Source: Chlorobiaceae bacterium
GTDB lineage: Bacteria > Bacteroidota > Chlorobiia > Chlorobiales > Chlorobiaceae
NCBI GenBank assembly: GCA_013334965.1
Contig: JAAXWO010000011.1
Coordinates: 1 to 64,000, forward strand
Reading direction: 5' to 3'
DNA: 64,000 bases
The notes below the pieces were generated by a model that saw only the letters and a program-made list of their open reading frames with translations, did no database searches and was not told the DNA's origin. Shown piece by piece: positions 48,379-57,439 of this stretch (its first letter is position 1; each line of letters starts with the position of its first letter). A program made the translations under genes and the position numbers.

Positions 48379-48906
48379 TTAAAACGTACGGACGGCGCGA
48401 ACATAGTTATTGTCCAGTTTATAGCCGAGGTTCTCAACACCGGTACGGAAACTCTTGTCCCACGCATCGTTTTTATCGCTTTCGGTTGAACTCCAGTAAT
48501 AGTGGTGATTCTCGAATCCACCAACAGTTGCCCTCGTAACGAAAAGCCTGTTCAACTCAACCTTGTTCGGAAGCCGCCAGTCGGTGAAACCGCCTCCGTT
48601 ATACTCCCTGCAAAGTTTTATGGCCTTCTCCCAGGAGGCGCCACTACCCAGGTCCTCTTTTGCGGCGATAAGCCCATGGGTCTGGCCTGCGACATACCCC
48701 TCGTCTCCAACCTGATAAATATAGGCCACCTTGCCGCCGCCATAATTTTCACCAATTTTCAGGGTAGACGCCGCAGGGGCGACCGCCTGAGCCTCAGCGG
48801 CATAGACAGTAGAGACTGCCGAGGGGGCAATAACCGTGCAAACCAGCGCATATTTTACGAGTGATCTGTACGATTTCGTGAAAAGACCGGACACAAATTT
48901 GTTCAT
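48379..48906 (-). CDS. Secreted DUF1566 (Lcl C-terminal) domain protein
   Basis: GHTHGLIAAKEDLGSGASWEKAIKLCREYNGGGFTDWRLPNKVELNRLFVTRATVGGFENHHYYWSSTESDKNDAWDKSFRTG; signal peptide. Confidence 0.88.
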   Translation of the reverse strand: MNKFVSGLFTKSYRSLVKYALVCTVIAPSAVSTVYAAEAQAVAPAASTLKIGENYGGGKVAYIYQVGDEGYVAGQTHGLIAAKEDLGSGASWEKAIKLCREYNGGGFTDWRLPNKVELNRLFVTRATVGGFENHHYYWSSTESDKNDAWDKSFRTGVENLGYKLDNNYVRAVRTF

Positions 48907-49006
48907 GGGATATCTCCTTTTTCATTTCATGTGATTATTTATTGCATCTGGTGGCTGAGCACGACAGGATGCGATACGAATAATTGATATACGGTGTCAA
49001 TAAATG

Positions 49007-49025
49007 GCGTATAGATGATATACGC
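49007..49025. promoter_or_regulatory. Perfect 7-5-7 inverted repeat upstream of the DUF1566 gene (possible operator)
   Basis: GCGTATA-gatga-TATACGC, about 100 nt upstream of the start at 48906; partial extra half-site tatacg at about 48988. Confidence 0.4.
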
Positions 49026-49356
49026 GCCCACAGATGTTCCCTGCCCTGACGACCGTATTACTCAACCAATCAGTTTAATAATAGCCTTCCATTCTTAAGG
49101 CGGTATTAACGATTGTTAAAATTCAGCTTAAAAAAAAGCCGAGCACCCAAGACATCTCCATACGTGCGAAGTCGTAACCCGGATGGTCGGACTGAAGGGA
49201 GGGGCATATCGGTACATATTCTTTTTATGAGGAGGGGACGAACGACAGGGCAACTTACCGACGGGTGCGACAGATGAAAGACAATATCATGCAAAACGGG
49301 ATCAGACAGCTTTCGCACCGGTTGAAGCTGACACCGTCAGGAGATTCGGGCGAAAG

Positions 49357-50607
49357 CTAATCCAGACGAGGTTTGATGCCTTTGATATGATGGAATGAAA
49401 CGACGCCGAGAAGCTTCTCTTCGTCGCTGGTAACAGGGATTGCCCTGAAAGAGTAACGTGAGAAAAATTCCACAGCATCATGCAGCGTATCATCTGGGCC
49501 AAGCGTGATCAGGCTGTCGGTCATTATCTCGGAAAGCGGCTGATCAGGTTCCGCATTGAGCAGGTCCCTCAGGTCGACCACCCCGTGCAGCGTATCCTCC
49601 AGATCCACCACATACACATACATGATGACATCCATGTTGGCGGCGATGTCATGGTAATGGTTGATGATCTCATTCACACGGGTGGCCGCCGATCGCCTGA
49701 TGATGCTTTGCGTCACGTAAAGCATGATGTTCTCATCATCCTGATCGATGATCTGCTGAACCTTGGCCTTGCTTTCCTGGTCCACAAGCTCAATGATCTC
49801 GTCTGCGTCGGAAGCCGGCAGCACTGAAAGGATATCAGCAGCCTTGGCAGGGCTCATCTCATTGAGCAGTTCGGCCGCCTTGTCTTTCTCCATCAGGCCA
49901 ATCAGTTCGCGCTGCACCCTTGGCTCCACCTCTTCGAGGGTATCGGAGGCCAAGCCGGTATCAAGTGCGTTGAAAACCGCCATTCTCTGGTTGCTGTCCA
50001 GCTCCTCCAGAATATCGGCGAGATCAACAGGGTGAATGTCGCTGATGCTCTCCTTGAGGACGTTGAGTTTGACGTTACCATTGAAACTGTTGATCGATTC
50101 CGGCAACGGCTGGACATAAACCCATGAAATTGAAGAGTCCTCGGTATATCGGCCGAGAAAGCCGGCAAGCTTGTTCATACCCATTCTGCGCAGGATTCTG
50201 AAACGGTTGAAATCCACCTCGCTGGCAAACAACCTGTCGTTCTGATAGACGAGCTTGACATCGTAAACCACCTCGACCTCGTGGTCCTCCATGTCGAGAA
50301 TTTTCTTGTCGAGAATATAGTCCTTCAGAAAAATGTAACTCCCTTCGGGATCAAGCTTGTAGTCGTCGGGTTCGGTGATATCGGAAACAATCTCCGTATT
50401 TGAAATCAGCGAAATCCTCTCCCAGGGCAACAGGAGAAGCGAATCTCCATAAGGACGATGAACGAGCAGGTGGGTGACCTCAGGAATTTTCCCGGCGTGT
50501 TCCTGAATGACCAGATCCTTGAGTTTACCGATCTTTTTCGATGTCAGGTACACCTTGCGACCGATGAATTCGCTGAGAAAAAATTCCTGTTCGAGTATCG
50601 CAACCAT
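49357..50607 (-). CDS. PRC-barrel + MgtE N-terminal + CBS-pair protein without a TM channel
   Basis: LSEFIGRKVYLTSKKIGKLKDLVIQEH...; DIHPVDLADILEELDSNQRMAVFNALDTGLASDTLEEVEPRVQRELIGLMEKDKAAELLNEMSPAKAADILSVLP; CBS motifs MTDSLITLGPDDTLHDAVEFFSRYSFRAIPVTSDEEKLLGVVSF; ends with no TM domain. Confidence 0.88.
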   Translation of the reverse strand: MVAILEQEFFLSEFIGRKVYLTSKKIGKLKDLVIQEHAGKIPEVTHLLVHRPYGDSLLLLPWERISLISNTEIVSDITEPDDYKLDPEGSYIFLKDYILDKKILDMEDHEVEVVYDVKLVYQNDRLFASEVDFNRFRILRRMGMNKLAGFLGRYTEDSSISWVYVQPLPESINSFNGNVKLNVLKESISDIHPVDLADILEELDSNQRMAVFNALDTGLASDTLEEVEPRVQRELIGLMEKDKAAELLNEMSPAKAADILSVLPASDADEIIELVDQESKAKVQQIIDQDDENIMLYVTQSIIRRSAATRVNEIINHYHDIAANMDVIMYVYVVDLEDTLHGVVDLRDLLNAEPDQPLSEIMTDSLITLGPDDTLHDAVEFFSRYSFRAIPVTSDEEKLLGVVSFHHIKGIKPRLD

Positions 50608-50631
50608 TGGCTGTCTCCTTTATCCGATAGC

Positions 50632-50811
50632 TTAATTGCCGGCCGGTATTAACGTGATGAATTTGTAGAGCAGCAATACGACCAGTACAAGCAGGTATAT
50701 CCTCAAACCCGTCAGGGAGAACTTGATCGCAGGAGACATCTCGACCTTGGGCTTGGCATAGCGCGCATTGATCTCGCGGATCTTTTCTGAAAACTGTGTG
50801 AATATCCTCAT
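50632..50811 (-). CDS. 59-aa single-TM membrane peptide between NRAMP and MgtE-like genes
   Basis: MRIFTQFSEKIREINARYAKPKVEMSPAIKFSLTGLRIYLLVLVVLLLYKFITLIPAGN*; ATG at 50811; lies within the operon spacing; below the ORF-track cutoff. Confidence 0.7.
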   Translation of the reverse strand: MRIFTQFSEKIREINARYAKPKVEMSPAIKFSLTGLRIYLLVLVVLLLYKFITLIPAGN

Positions 50812-50829
50812 TTTCCGGCCCTCGGTGAA

Positions 50830-52098
50830 TTACTTGAACAGGTTGGGAAAAATGGCGCTGACCCCATACATCGTCGACAAAATGATGATCGCGACAACAA
50901 TACCGCCGGTGATCCAGTTCTGCATCGGGGTGTTGGCATATTCACCCATGGTTTTTTTGTCGTTCAGCAATAGAATCAGAAACACCAGTGCGGCGGGCAG
51001 CAGCGTTACCGCTATGACCTGCACGAAAAGGGTGATCAGCACGAGCGGTGCTCCTGGGATGAGCGGCACAATACCGGCAGTGATCAGGGTAAAGAAATAG
51101 CTGGCGTAGAACCAGGGCGCCTGCTTGACATTGGTGTTGAGCGAATGCGCCCACCCGAAGATCTCACCGAAAGCCCAGGAACTGGCCAGCGATATGCATA
51201 TCGCACCGAGCAGGCCGGCATCGAACAGGCCGATGGCAAGCAACGCCCCGGTAAAATGGTTCATGTTCATGAGCATCCTTGCGGCAGTGGCAGCATCGTC
51301 AATCGGCACTCCGTGCAGCAGCGTCCCGGTTACGACAACGATAAATATCGCCACGAAAACAGTGATAATGGCGCCGAAAAGCGTATCGGCCTTGCCCATC
51401 TTGATGTCTTTCTCGTGCAACCCTTTATCGACGACCGAGCTTTGCTGGAAAAACAGCATCCATGGCGCTATCGTGGTGCCGATGTTCGCCATGAGCAGAA
51501 AAAACAGGTCGTTGTTCAGGCCTCCCGGAAGGTTCGGGATCAGGCCGTTGCCAAGGATCTCTTTCACGGACGGATTGACCATGAATGCCGCAGGGACATA
51601 GACGAGGTTAAGCAGGCAGAACCCGAGCGCGATCTTTTCCCACGTCCAGTAACGCCCATTCAGGACGATGATACCCATAAGTCCTATAACCCCGGCGACG
51701 GTCAGCCACGGAGGCACACCGAATATGTTCAGGGCCGAGGTCATTCCCACGAACTCGGTAACCAGCGTCAGCCAGTCGACAACCATAAGGTCAAGGAGCG
51801 AGAACCAGCCCCAGAATGCACCGAAACTTTCAAAAATCGCCTCGGCATGACCGCGCTTGGTCACTGCCCCAAGCCGCACGGTCATCTCCTGGACGTAATA
51901 GGCGACAGGAATGAGAAGAAGAAGAAACCAGATAAGATGATAGCCATACTTTGCGCCTGTCGCCGCATAGGTGGTAATGCCTCCCGCATCGTTGTCCGCT
52001 ATCATGACGACAAGACCTGGACCCGCTATTGCCAGATACATCTTGAGCGACTTAAGTACCTTCTTCGTCCTGTAGTATAGCGTGGAGAAAAAATCCAT
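50830..52098 (-). CDS. NRAMP family divalent metal transporter (copy 2)
   Basis: AIAGPGLVVMIADNDAGGITTYAATGAKYGYHLIWFLLLLIPVAYYVQEMTVRLGAVTKRGHAE; TTIAPWMLFFQQSSVVDKGL. Confidence 0.95.
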   Translation of the reverse strand: MDFFSTLYYRTKKVLKSLKMYLAIAGPGLVVMIADNDAGGITTYAATGAKYGYHLIWFLLLLIPVAYYVQEMTVRLGAVTKRGHAEAIFESFGAFWGWFSLLDLMVVDWLTLVTEFVGMTSALNIFGVPPWLTVAGVIGLMGIIVLNGRYWTWEKIALGFCLLNLVYVPAAFMVNPSVKEILGNGLIPNLPGGLNNDLFFLLMANIGTTIAPWMLFFQQSSVVDKGLHEKDIKMGKADTLFGAIITVFVAIFIVVVTGTLLHGVPIDDAATAARMLMNMNHFTGALLAIGLFDAGLLGAICISLASSWAFGEIFGWAHSLNTNVKQAPWFYASYFFTLITAGIVPLIPGAPLVLITLFVQVIAVTLLPAALVFLILLLNDKKTMGEYANTPMQNWITGGIVVAIIILSTMYGVSAIFPNLFK

Positions 52099-52544
52099 AT
52101 CCGGCAGGCTGAACGTTGAGAAAGGATATCCCTGTACTGGAAGGATCGAAATGGAGAGCTTTAAGATCCGGAAAAAACAGCTCTGTTCATTCAGGTTTCA
52201 GGCTGTTGCAGCCCGGCGATGCGAAGAAGACTCTTTCGATCCATTGGCCCTAAGTTTAAGGCTTTATGCCGAATCAATCAACATTTTTGTTGATTTGTCG
52301 CTTATTGTTCACGGAAAAGCGCAATCGATAATAGCCAAACGCCATTCGGATCTTCAGGGTACCAGTAGTTACAGGAAACTGAATGGAAAAGATTGAGATC
52401 CGGAGAAGGCATCAACCTTTATCCATTAGCCGTCAACATGAGCAATGGTACAATAGATCCGGCAACCCGATCTTTGAACGACGGAAACCATCGATGATAA
52501 TCCGGCTGCCGTCGAACAGGGAATCAGGTGGTGAAAAAGAGGCA

Positions 52545-54140
52545 TCAGACGTCAAGAATCTCCCGAATCTTCCTGGCAAACTGTGGTAGCGAATAGGGCT
52601 TTCGAATAAAGGAAATAGCCGGGGCATGGAGAACATCCTGCTCGCTGATGGTTGCGGGATAGTCGGTTATGATGAGGGCCCGGGCGCCGGGTCTTTTCAG
52701 ACCCAGTTGAAGAGCCTGGTCGTTGCCGGTCATTTCAGGATTGACAACGGCGACGACAAGGAGGTCAATCTGCATGTCTGCAGCTTCCATGGCGATAATG
52801 GTATCTTCCATTGGTGTCTGCTGGATGACGGTATATCCGCACCTCCCCAGAAAATCTGAGGTTACTTTTCCCACTGAACGGTCATCTTCAACGAGCAGAA
52901 TGGTCTCTTTCCCACCACTCACTACTTCCGGGATCTCTTCTGGTACAGGATGGACATCATCAGCGACACAGGATGGCAGATAGACGTCAAATCCCGTACC
53001 CATGCCGATCTCACTCGACACAGTGATAAAACCCCTGTTCTGCCTGACGATTCCGTAGTCGGTAGCAAGCCCTGATCAGCCACCCCCGGAAACTTTTTGT
53101 TTTAAAAATGGCTCGAAAATGTTTTCAAGGGTTACGCTGTCCATTCCACGCCCGTTGTCGCTGACAGAAAGTCTGACATAGACTCCGGCGGGCAGATCTG
53201 TGGGCCGCTCATTGGCCGATTTGAGCTCCTCCTGTGAAGACTGCATCTCTTCACGAACGGTACATATTTCATCACGTGCATGCTTGAGTTCAAGCTCGAG
53301 GATATCTGTCCGCTCCTTGCCACGATCTCCATTCGCACCCTTCTCGCCGGTTTCAGTCATTTCCGACACGTCCAGATCACTGAACACAACAAGCACGAGA
53401 TTCTGATGGATGCCCATCCGTCTCTCGATCCGCCGATAGATGGTGCTCCTTTTATAAAGGGAAAAATCCTGCCTCGTTCTGGAGAGAAGAATGAGCAGCA
53501 TCTTTTCAAGCCCGCCAAGCGTTTTCTGATCCAATTGGACAGCGGGTTTCAAGCCCATGGGCTGGTGGGTGATATAGGCTGTAATCCTTGCCATCAGCTC
53601 TTCCGGAGAGGCTACAACATCGGCCAGCCCAGCGTCGATGGCGCTGCGTGGCATGCCGTCGAATGTTGCAGTTGAGGGATCCTGTACAAAAACCCCACCC
53701 CCCTTTTCCTTGATGGCCCTGAGACCCAGCGTACCATCGGAACCCATGCCGGACAGGATGATCCTGATACTGCGCTGCTCCATATCGTTCGCCATCGAGC
53801 GGAAAATGGTATCGACCGGAAGTCGCAAGCCGTGAGGTTCAGCAGGCTCAAGCAGATGCATTGCCCCGTTTGACATCGACAAGTCCTTGTTCGGCGGAAT
53901 AACGAAGACATGGCCTGGATTGATTCTCATCCGGTCTGCAACCTGTACCACGGGCATTGGAGTCACTCGTTGCAGAAGCTCCACAAGGGAACCCTTGTGA
54001 ACCGGGTCAAGATGCCGGATGATCACAAACGCCATGCCGCATTCGGCAGATGCGTGACGCAGAAAAATTTCGATGGCTTCAAGGCCACTGGCCGAGGCGC
54101 CTATTGCGATGACAGGAATACTCGTATCAGCAAGCCGCAA
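52545..54140 (-). pseudogene. Remnant of a CheB-CheR-(PAS)-histidine kinase-REC fusion protein
   Basis: CheB domain (IAIGASASGLEAIEIFLRH... to AYITHQPM), CheR N-terminus only (LLLILLSRTRQDFSLYKRSTIYRRIERRMGIHQ), coiled coil, HATPase piece (RLSVSDNGRGMDSVTLENIFEPF), frameshift, then LATDYGIVRQNRGFITVSSEIGMGTGFDVYLP and a degenerate REC domain. Confidence 0.85.
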
Positions 54141-54333
54141 AACTTCGCTTTTCGACTGATCTGCTTTTTCAGTAAGTATGGACTTTTTTTTTCATGCTCT
54201 TCTTACTGCAGTCGAAACGCCGAAAACCGATTGGTTAAATAATTTTCACAAATTTTAACGCAATATTCCGGGGTAACAGCACCCATAGTTTTTTAAGACT
54301 ACCGGTAGCTCAATTTGTAAATACCGCCCCAAT

Positions 54334-54356
54334 TATCGTATATTTGCGATGAACAA
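54334..54356 (+). promoter_or_regulatory. Putative ArsR-type operator, copy 1 (overlaps the arsR start codon)
   Basis: TATCGTATATTTGCGATGAACAA; ATCG-N8-CGAT dyad; near-identical second copy at 54747. Confidence 0.65.
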
Positions 54357-54696
54357 TAAAGATATCGACATGCAACGATCACTATCGGCGATAGAGTACA
54401 GCGAAAAAGAGACCTCCCTGGCAATAATCGCCAAGGCGCTCAGCCATCCGGTGAGGGTCAAAATCCTCAATCTGCTTGCCGGAGAAGCCTGCTGTTTCAC
54501 GGGAGAACTGACAGAGATCATCCCCATGGCGCAGTCGACGATCTCGCAACACCTGAAAGCGTTGCTTGAATCGGGTCTCATTCAGGGAGAGATCAACCCC
54601 CCGAAAGTGAAATACTGCATCCATCGGGAAAACTGGAAACACGCCCAGGCGTTGTTCGGTGATTTTTTTTGTTCAGGAAAGCGTCAGCGACTGTAA
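54349..54696 (+). CDS. arsR: ArsR/SmtB family metalloregulator
   Basis: LAIIAKALSHPVRVKILNLLAGEACCFTGELTEIIPMAQSTISQHLKALLESGLIQGEINPPKVKYCIHRENW. Confidence 0.93.
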   Translation: MNNKDIDMQRSLSAIEYSEKETSLAIIAKALSHPVRVKILNLLAGEACCFTGELTEIIPMAQSTISQHLKALLESGLIQGEINPPKVKYCIHRENWKHAQALFGDFFCSGKRQRL

Positions 54697-54746
54697 GTGC
54701 TGACAAGACAATCGTAAAAAATACCTGAACATAAAACGCATCCATG

Positions 54747-54769
54747 TATCGTTCATTTGCGATAAACAA
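54747..54769 (+). promoter_or_regulatory. Putative ArsR-type operator, copy 2 (upstream of the thioredoxin-like gene)
   Basis: TATCGTTCATTTGCGATAAACAA: 20 of 23 identical to the copy at 54334-54356. Confidence 0.65.
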
Positions 54770-54789
54770 ATAAAAAGAGCACAAGAACA

Positions 54790-55026
54790 ATGAAACAGGT
54801 GAAAATTCTCGGTTCCGGGTGTGCGAAGTGCAACCAGCTTGCCGAGGCAGTCAAAACAGTCATTACGGCTGAAAACATCGAGGCATCGCTCGAAAAGGTC
54901 ACCGACATCCAGGGCATCATGGCCTATAACCTCCTTTCACTCCCTGCGCTCGTGATCGACGAAGTGGTCGTCTGCAAAGGGAGAGTTCCAGACAATTCCG
55001 AGCTGAAAGATCTTTTAACCAGATAA
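54790..55026 (+). CDS. Thioredoxin family small redox protein
   Basis: [76 protein letters not shown]. Confidence 0.95.
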   Translation: MKQVKILGSGCAKCNQLAEAVKTVITAENIEASLEKVTDIQGIMAYNLLSLPALVIDEVVVCKGRVPDNSELKDLLTR

Positions 55027-55035
55027 ATCATAACC

Positions 55036-55434
55036 ATGAACAACTTCAAAGAGATCGACTCAACCAGGGCCTTTGAACTGATCCGCAACGGGGCGTTGCT
55101 GGTCGATGTCCGCGAACCGGATGAAGTCGCCGAAGCATCCTTCGACGTTGAGGGCGTGATGCTGGTGCCATTCAGCACAGTCGAGGCCCGCTTCAGCGAA
55201 ATTCCTGTCGACCGGGATGTGATCATCGGATGCAAAGTGGGAGAACGCAGCCAGATGGTAACCTTTTTTCTCATGAACCACGGTTATGAGAAAGCAGTCA
55301 ACATGCAGGACGGCATAGTCGGCTGGGTCGAGAACGGTCTGCCCATTAAAGGTGAACTGAAGAGCAAAACATGCGGCTGCTGTTGCGGCGGTTCGGCAGG
55401 ACACTCTGAAAAAAGCGGCGGAAGCTGCTGCTGA
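55036..55434 (+). CDS. Rhodanese-like domain protein with Cys-rich C-terminal tail
   Basis: ELIRNGALLVDVREPDEVAEASFDVEGVMLVPFSTVEARF; tail KTCGCCCGGSAGHSEKSGGSCC. The usual active-site loop reads IIGCKVGERSQM. Confidence 0.93.
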   Translation: MNNFKEIDSTRAFELIRNGALLVDVREPDEVAEASFDVEGVMLVPFSTVEARFSEIPVDRDVIIGCKVGERSQMVTFFLMNHGYEKAVNMQDGIVGWVENGLPIKGELKSKTCGCCCGGSAGHSEKSGGSCC

Positions 55435-55628
55435 CTTCAGCGACTGTCGGCAGGATTGCCGCTCTTTATTTCCCAGATCCACGTATACGGGTAAAAACAG
55501 CAGGGGTACAACAACCTTTTGGGGCGGGTCTCCGTGTCCGCCCTCTTCTGGATTCCCCGAACAGCAAACTTGCGGACGGGAACGCAAACCGCTGACAGAA
55601 CGGCCAGTAACCATATCTCATTACAGCC

Positions 55629-56681
55629 ATGGCGACCAATGAACAAACATCAGCTTCGGCAAAGAACATGAAAGCAAGCGCCGCGCTGTTTGCTGCGGCG
55701 GTGCTCTGGCTGCTGCTCTACATCAATCTCGAACTGATCGCCGACCTGCTGATCGGGGTATCGGGGCAAAGTCGAGCCACCCGCTCAGGCGAAGCGCTGC
55801 ACTTCTTCATCTATGAGGTGCCGAAGGTGCTGATGCTGCTGAACGGGGTCGTGTTCGTCATGGGAGTCGTCCACACCTTCGTCTCCCCTGAATGGACGCG
55901 AGCCATGCTTTCGGGCAGGCGCATCGGAGCCGGAAACATGCTTGCAGCCGGACTCGGCATCGTGACGCCCTTCTGCTCCTGTTCTGCCATACCGCTCTTC
56001 ATCGGGTTCCTGCAGGCAGGCGTGCCGCTCGGCGTCACCTTCTCGTTTCTCATTTCAGCGCCGATGATCAACGAAGTCGCCCTCGCGCTGCTGTTCGGCA
56101 TGTTCGGCTGGAACGTCGCGCTGCTCTACATGATAATGGGATTGCTTGTCGCCATCATAGCCGGCATGGTGATCGGAAAGCTCGGTATGGAGCGCTACCT
56201 GGAAGAGTGGGTTCGACAACTCCAGAACAGCGCCGTTTCAACCGAATTTGAAGGCGAAGCGATAAGCTGGTCGCAACGGCTTCAGGAGGGAGTCAAGCAT
56301 GTGCGGGAGATCGTAGGAAAAGTCTGGCTCTACATCGTGCTCGGCGTAGGCCTGGGGGCAGGGATTCACGGCTATGTGCCGGAGAACTTCATGGCATCGC
56401 TGATGGGAAGGGATGCATGGTGGTCGGTTCCCGCCGCAGTTCTCATCGGCGTACCCATGTACTCCAACGCCGCAGGCATACTTCCCGTCGTGCAGGCCCT
56501 GCTCGGCAAAGGGGCGGCGTTGGGCACCGTACTGGCCTTCATGATGAGCGTGATCGCGCTGTCGGCTCCAGAGATGATCATTCTGCGCAAGGTGCTCAAA
56601 CCGCAACTTATCGCCCTGTTTGCCGGGGTCGTCGCCATCGGCATCATGCTGGTGGGGTTCGTATTCAACGCCGTGTTCTGA
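55629..56681 (+). CDS. Permease (ArsP/DUF318 family)
   Basis: GLGIVTPFCSCSAIPLFIGFLQAGVPLGVTFSFLISAPMINEVALALLFGMFGW; GVPMYSNAAGILPVVQALLGKGAALGTVLAFMMSVIALSAPEMIILRKVL. Confidence 0.95.
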   Translation: MATNEQTSASAKNMKASAALFAAAVLWLLLYINLELIADLLIGVSGQSRATRSGEALHFFIYEVPKVLMLLNGVVFVMGVVHTFVSPEWTRAMLSGRRIGAGNMLAAGLGIVTPFCSCSAIPLFIGFLQAGVPLGVTFSFLISAPMINEVALALLFGMFGWNVALLYMIMGLLVAIIAGMVIGKLGMERYLEEWVRQLQNSAVSTEFEGEAISWSQRLQEGVKHVREIVGKVWLYIVLGVGLGAGIHGYVPENFMASLMGRDAWWSVPAAVLIGVPMYSNAAGILPVVQALLGKGAALGTVLAFMMSVIALSAPEMIILRKVLKPQLIALFAGVVAIGIMLVGFVFNAVF

Positions 56682-56712
56682 TTTTTGTCATTCAACAACA
56701 TTTTGTGACATA

Positions 56713-56820
56713 ATGAATCAGTCTGTCCTCATTCTCTGTACCGGGAACTTCTGCCGCAGCCAGATGGAAGGGTCTCTCCAATCGTTCGACCCAGATCTCA
56801 AAGTCTTCTCGCTGGCATAA
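56713..56820 (+). pseudogene. arsC: Truncated arsenate reductase (LMW-PTP type) fragment
   Basis: MNQSVLILCTGNFCRSQMEGSLQSFDPDLKVFSLA*: P-loop present (CTGNFCRS), stop after 35 aa. Confidence 0.8.
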
Positions 56821-56899
56821 GGCATTCATCCTCGGTGTACCCGAACGCCATCCTTGTCATGGGGTAACCGGAATTGGCATGACATACCTTCATACCTCC

Positions 56900-57290
56900 T
56901 ATCAGCAGGCTCACGCTCATCGCTATGCCTTTTACCATTATGAAGATGATCTCGCTCAAAGGTGAGCATATCCAGGATTCCGATGGTTGTGGTGCGCGTC
57001 GCCATTCCGTTACCCTTCTACTTCGTGCTCATGTCCTTCATTTCGTTCATCATCGGCCGCGAGACAGGAGCCAACTACCCCGGAAGAGCAACGATCACCT
57101 TCACGGTGCCGCAGCCAACAGCTTCGAGCTTGCAATCGCTTTGGGGCGTTGCTGTCTTCGACATCATCTCCGATGAGGCCTTCGCGGCGGTCATCGGCCC
57201 CTGGTCGAAGTGCCCGCGCTCATCTTCCTGATGAACGTTTCGCTATGGTTCAGGAATAAATGGCTCAGCGACAACCAGGTCCCTTTATCG
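56900..57290 (+). pseudogene. Degenerate ACR3-family arsenite efflux gene (C-terminal part)
   Basis: Split over frames: ISLKGEHI / IPMVVVRVAIPLPFYFVLMSFISFIIGRETGANYPGRATITFT / NSFELAIAL / SDEAFAAVIGP / VPALIFLMNVSLWFRNKW, which in order resemble ACR3 C-terminal conserved segments. Confidence 0.8.
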
Positions 57291-57377
57291 GAAGTAAATG
57301 GACTCTCTTGGCCATCGATGGAGGAGGAGTTCATGATCTTTTCTCTTGCAGGAGATCGGATATGGGAGGGAACCCAT

Positions 57378-57416
57378 CAGCCAGCCGGACTGATTCGCTT
57401 GCAATCCGGCTGGCTG
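57378..57416. terminator. 11-bp perfect stem-loop between the ACR3 remnant and cache-domain gene
   Basis: CAGCCAGCCGG-actgattcgcttgcaat-CCGGCTGGCTG; no U tract. Confidence 0.45.
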
Positions 57417-57439
57417 TCTGACGGGAATTCAGGTGCAAC

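Noticed and set aside
51145-52080. 311-aa plus-strand ORF
   Set aside because: Antisense to the NRAMP gene; composition (R/H/Q/P rich) typical of a shadow frame.
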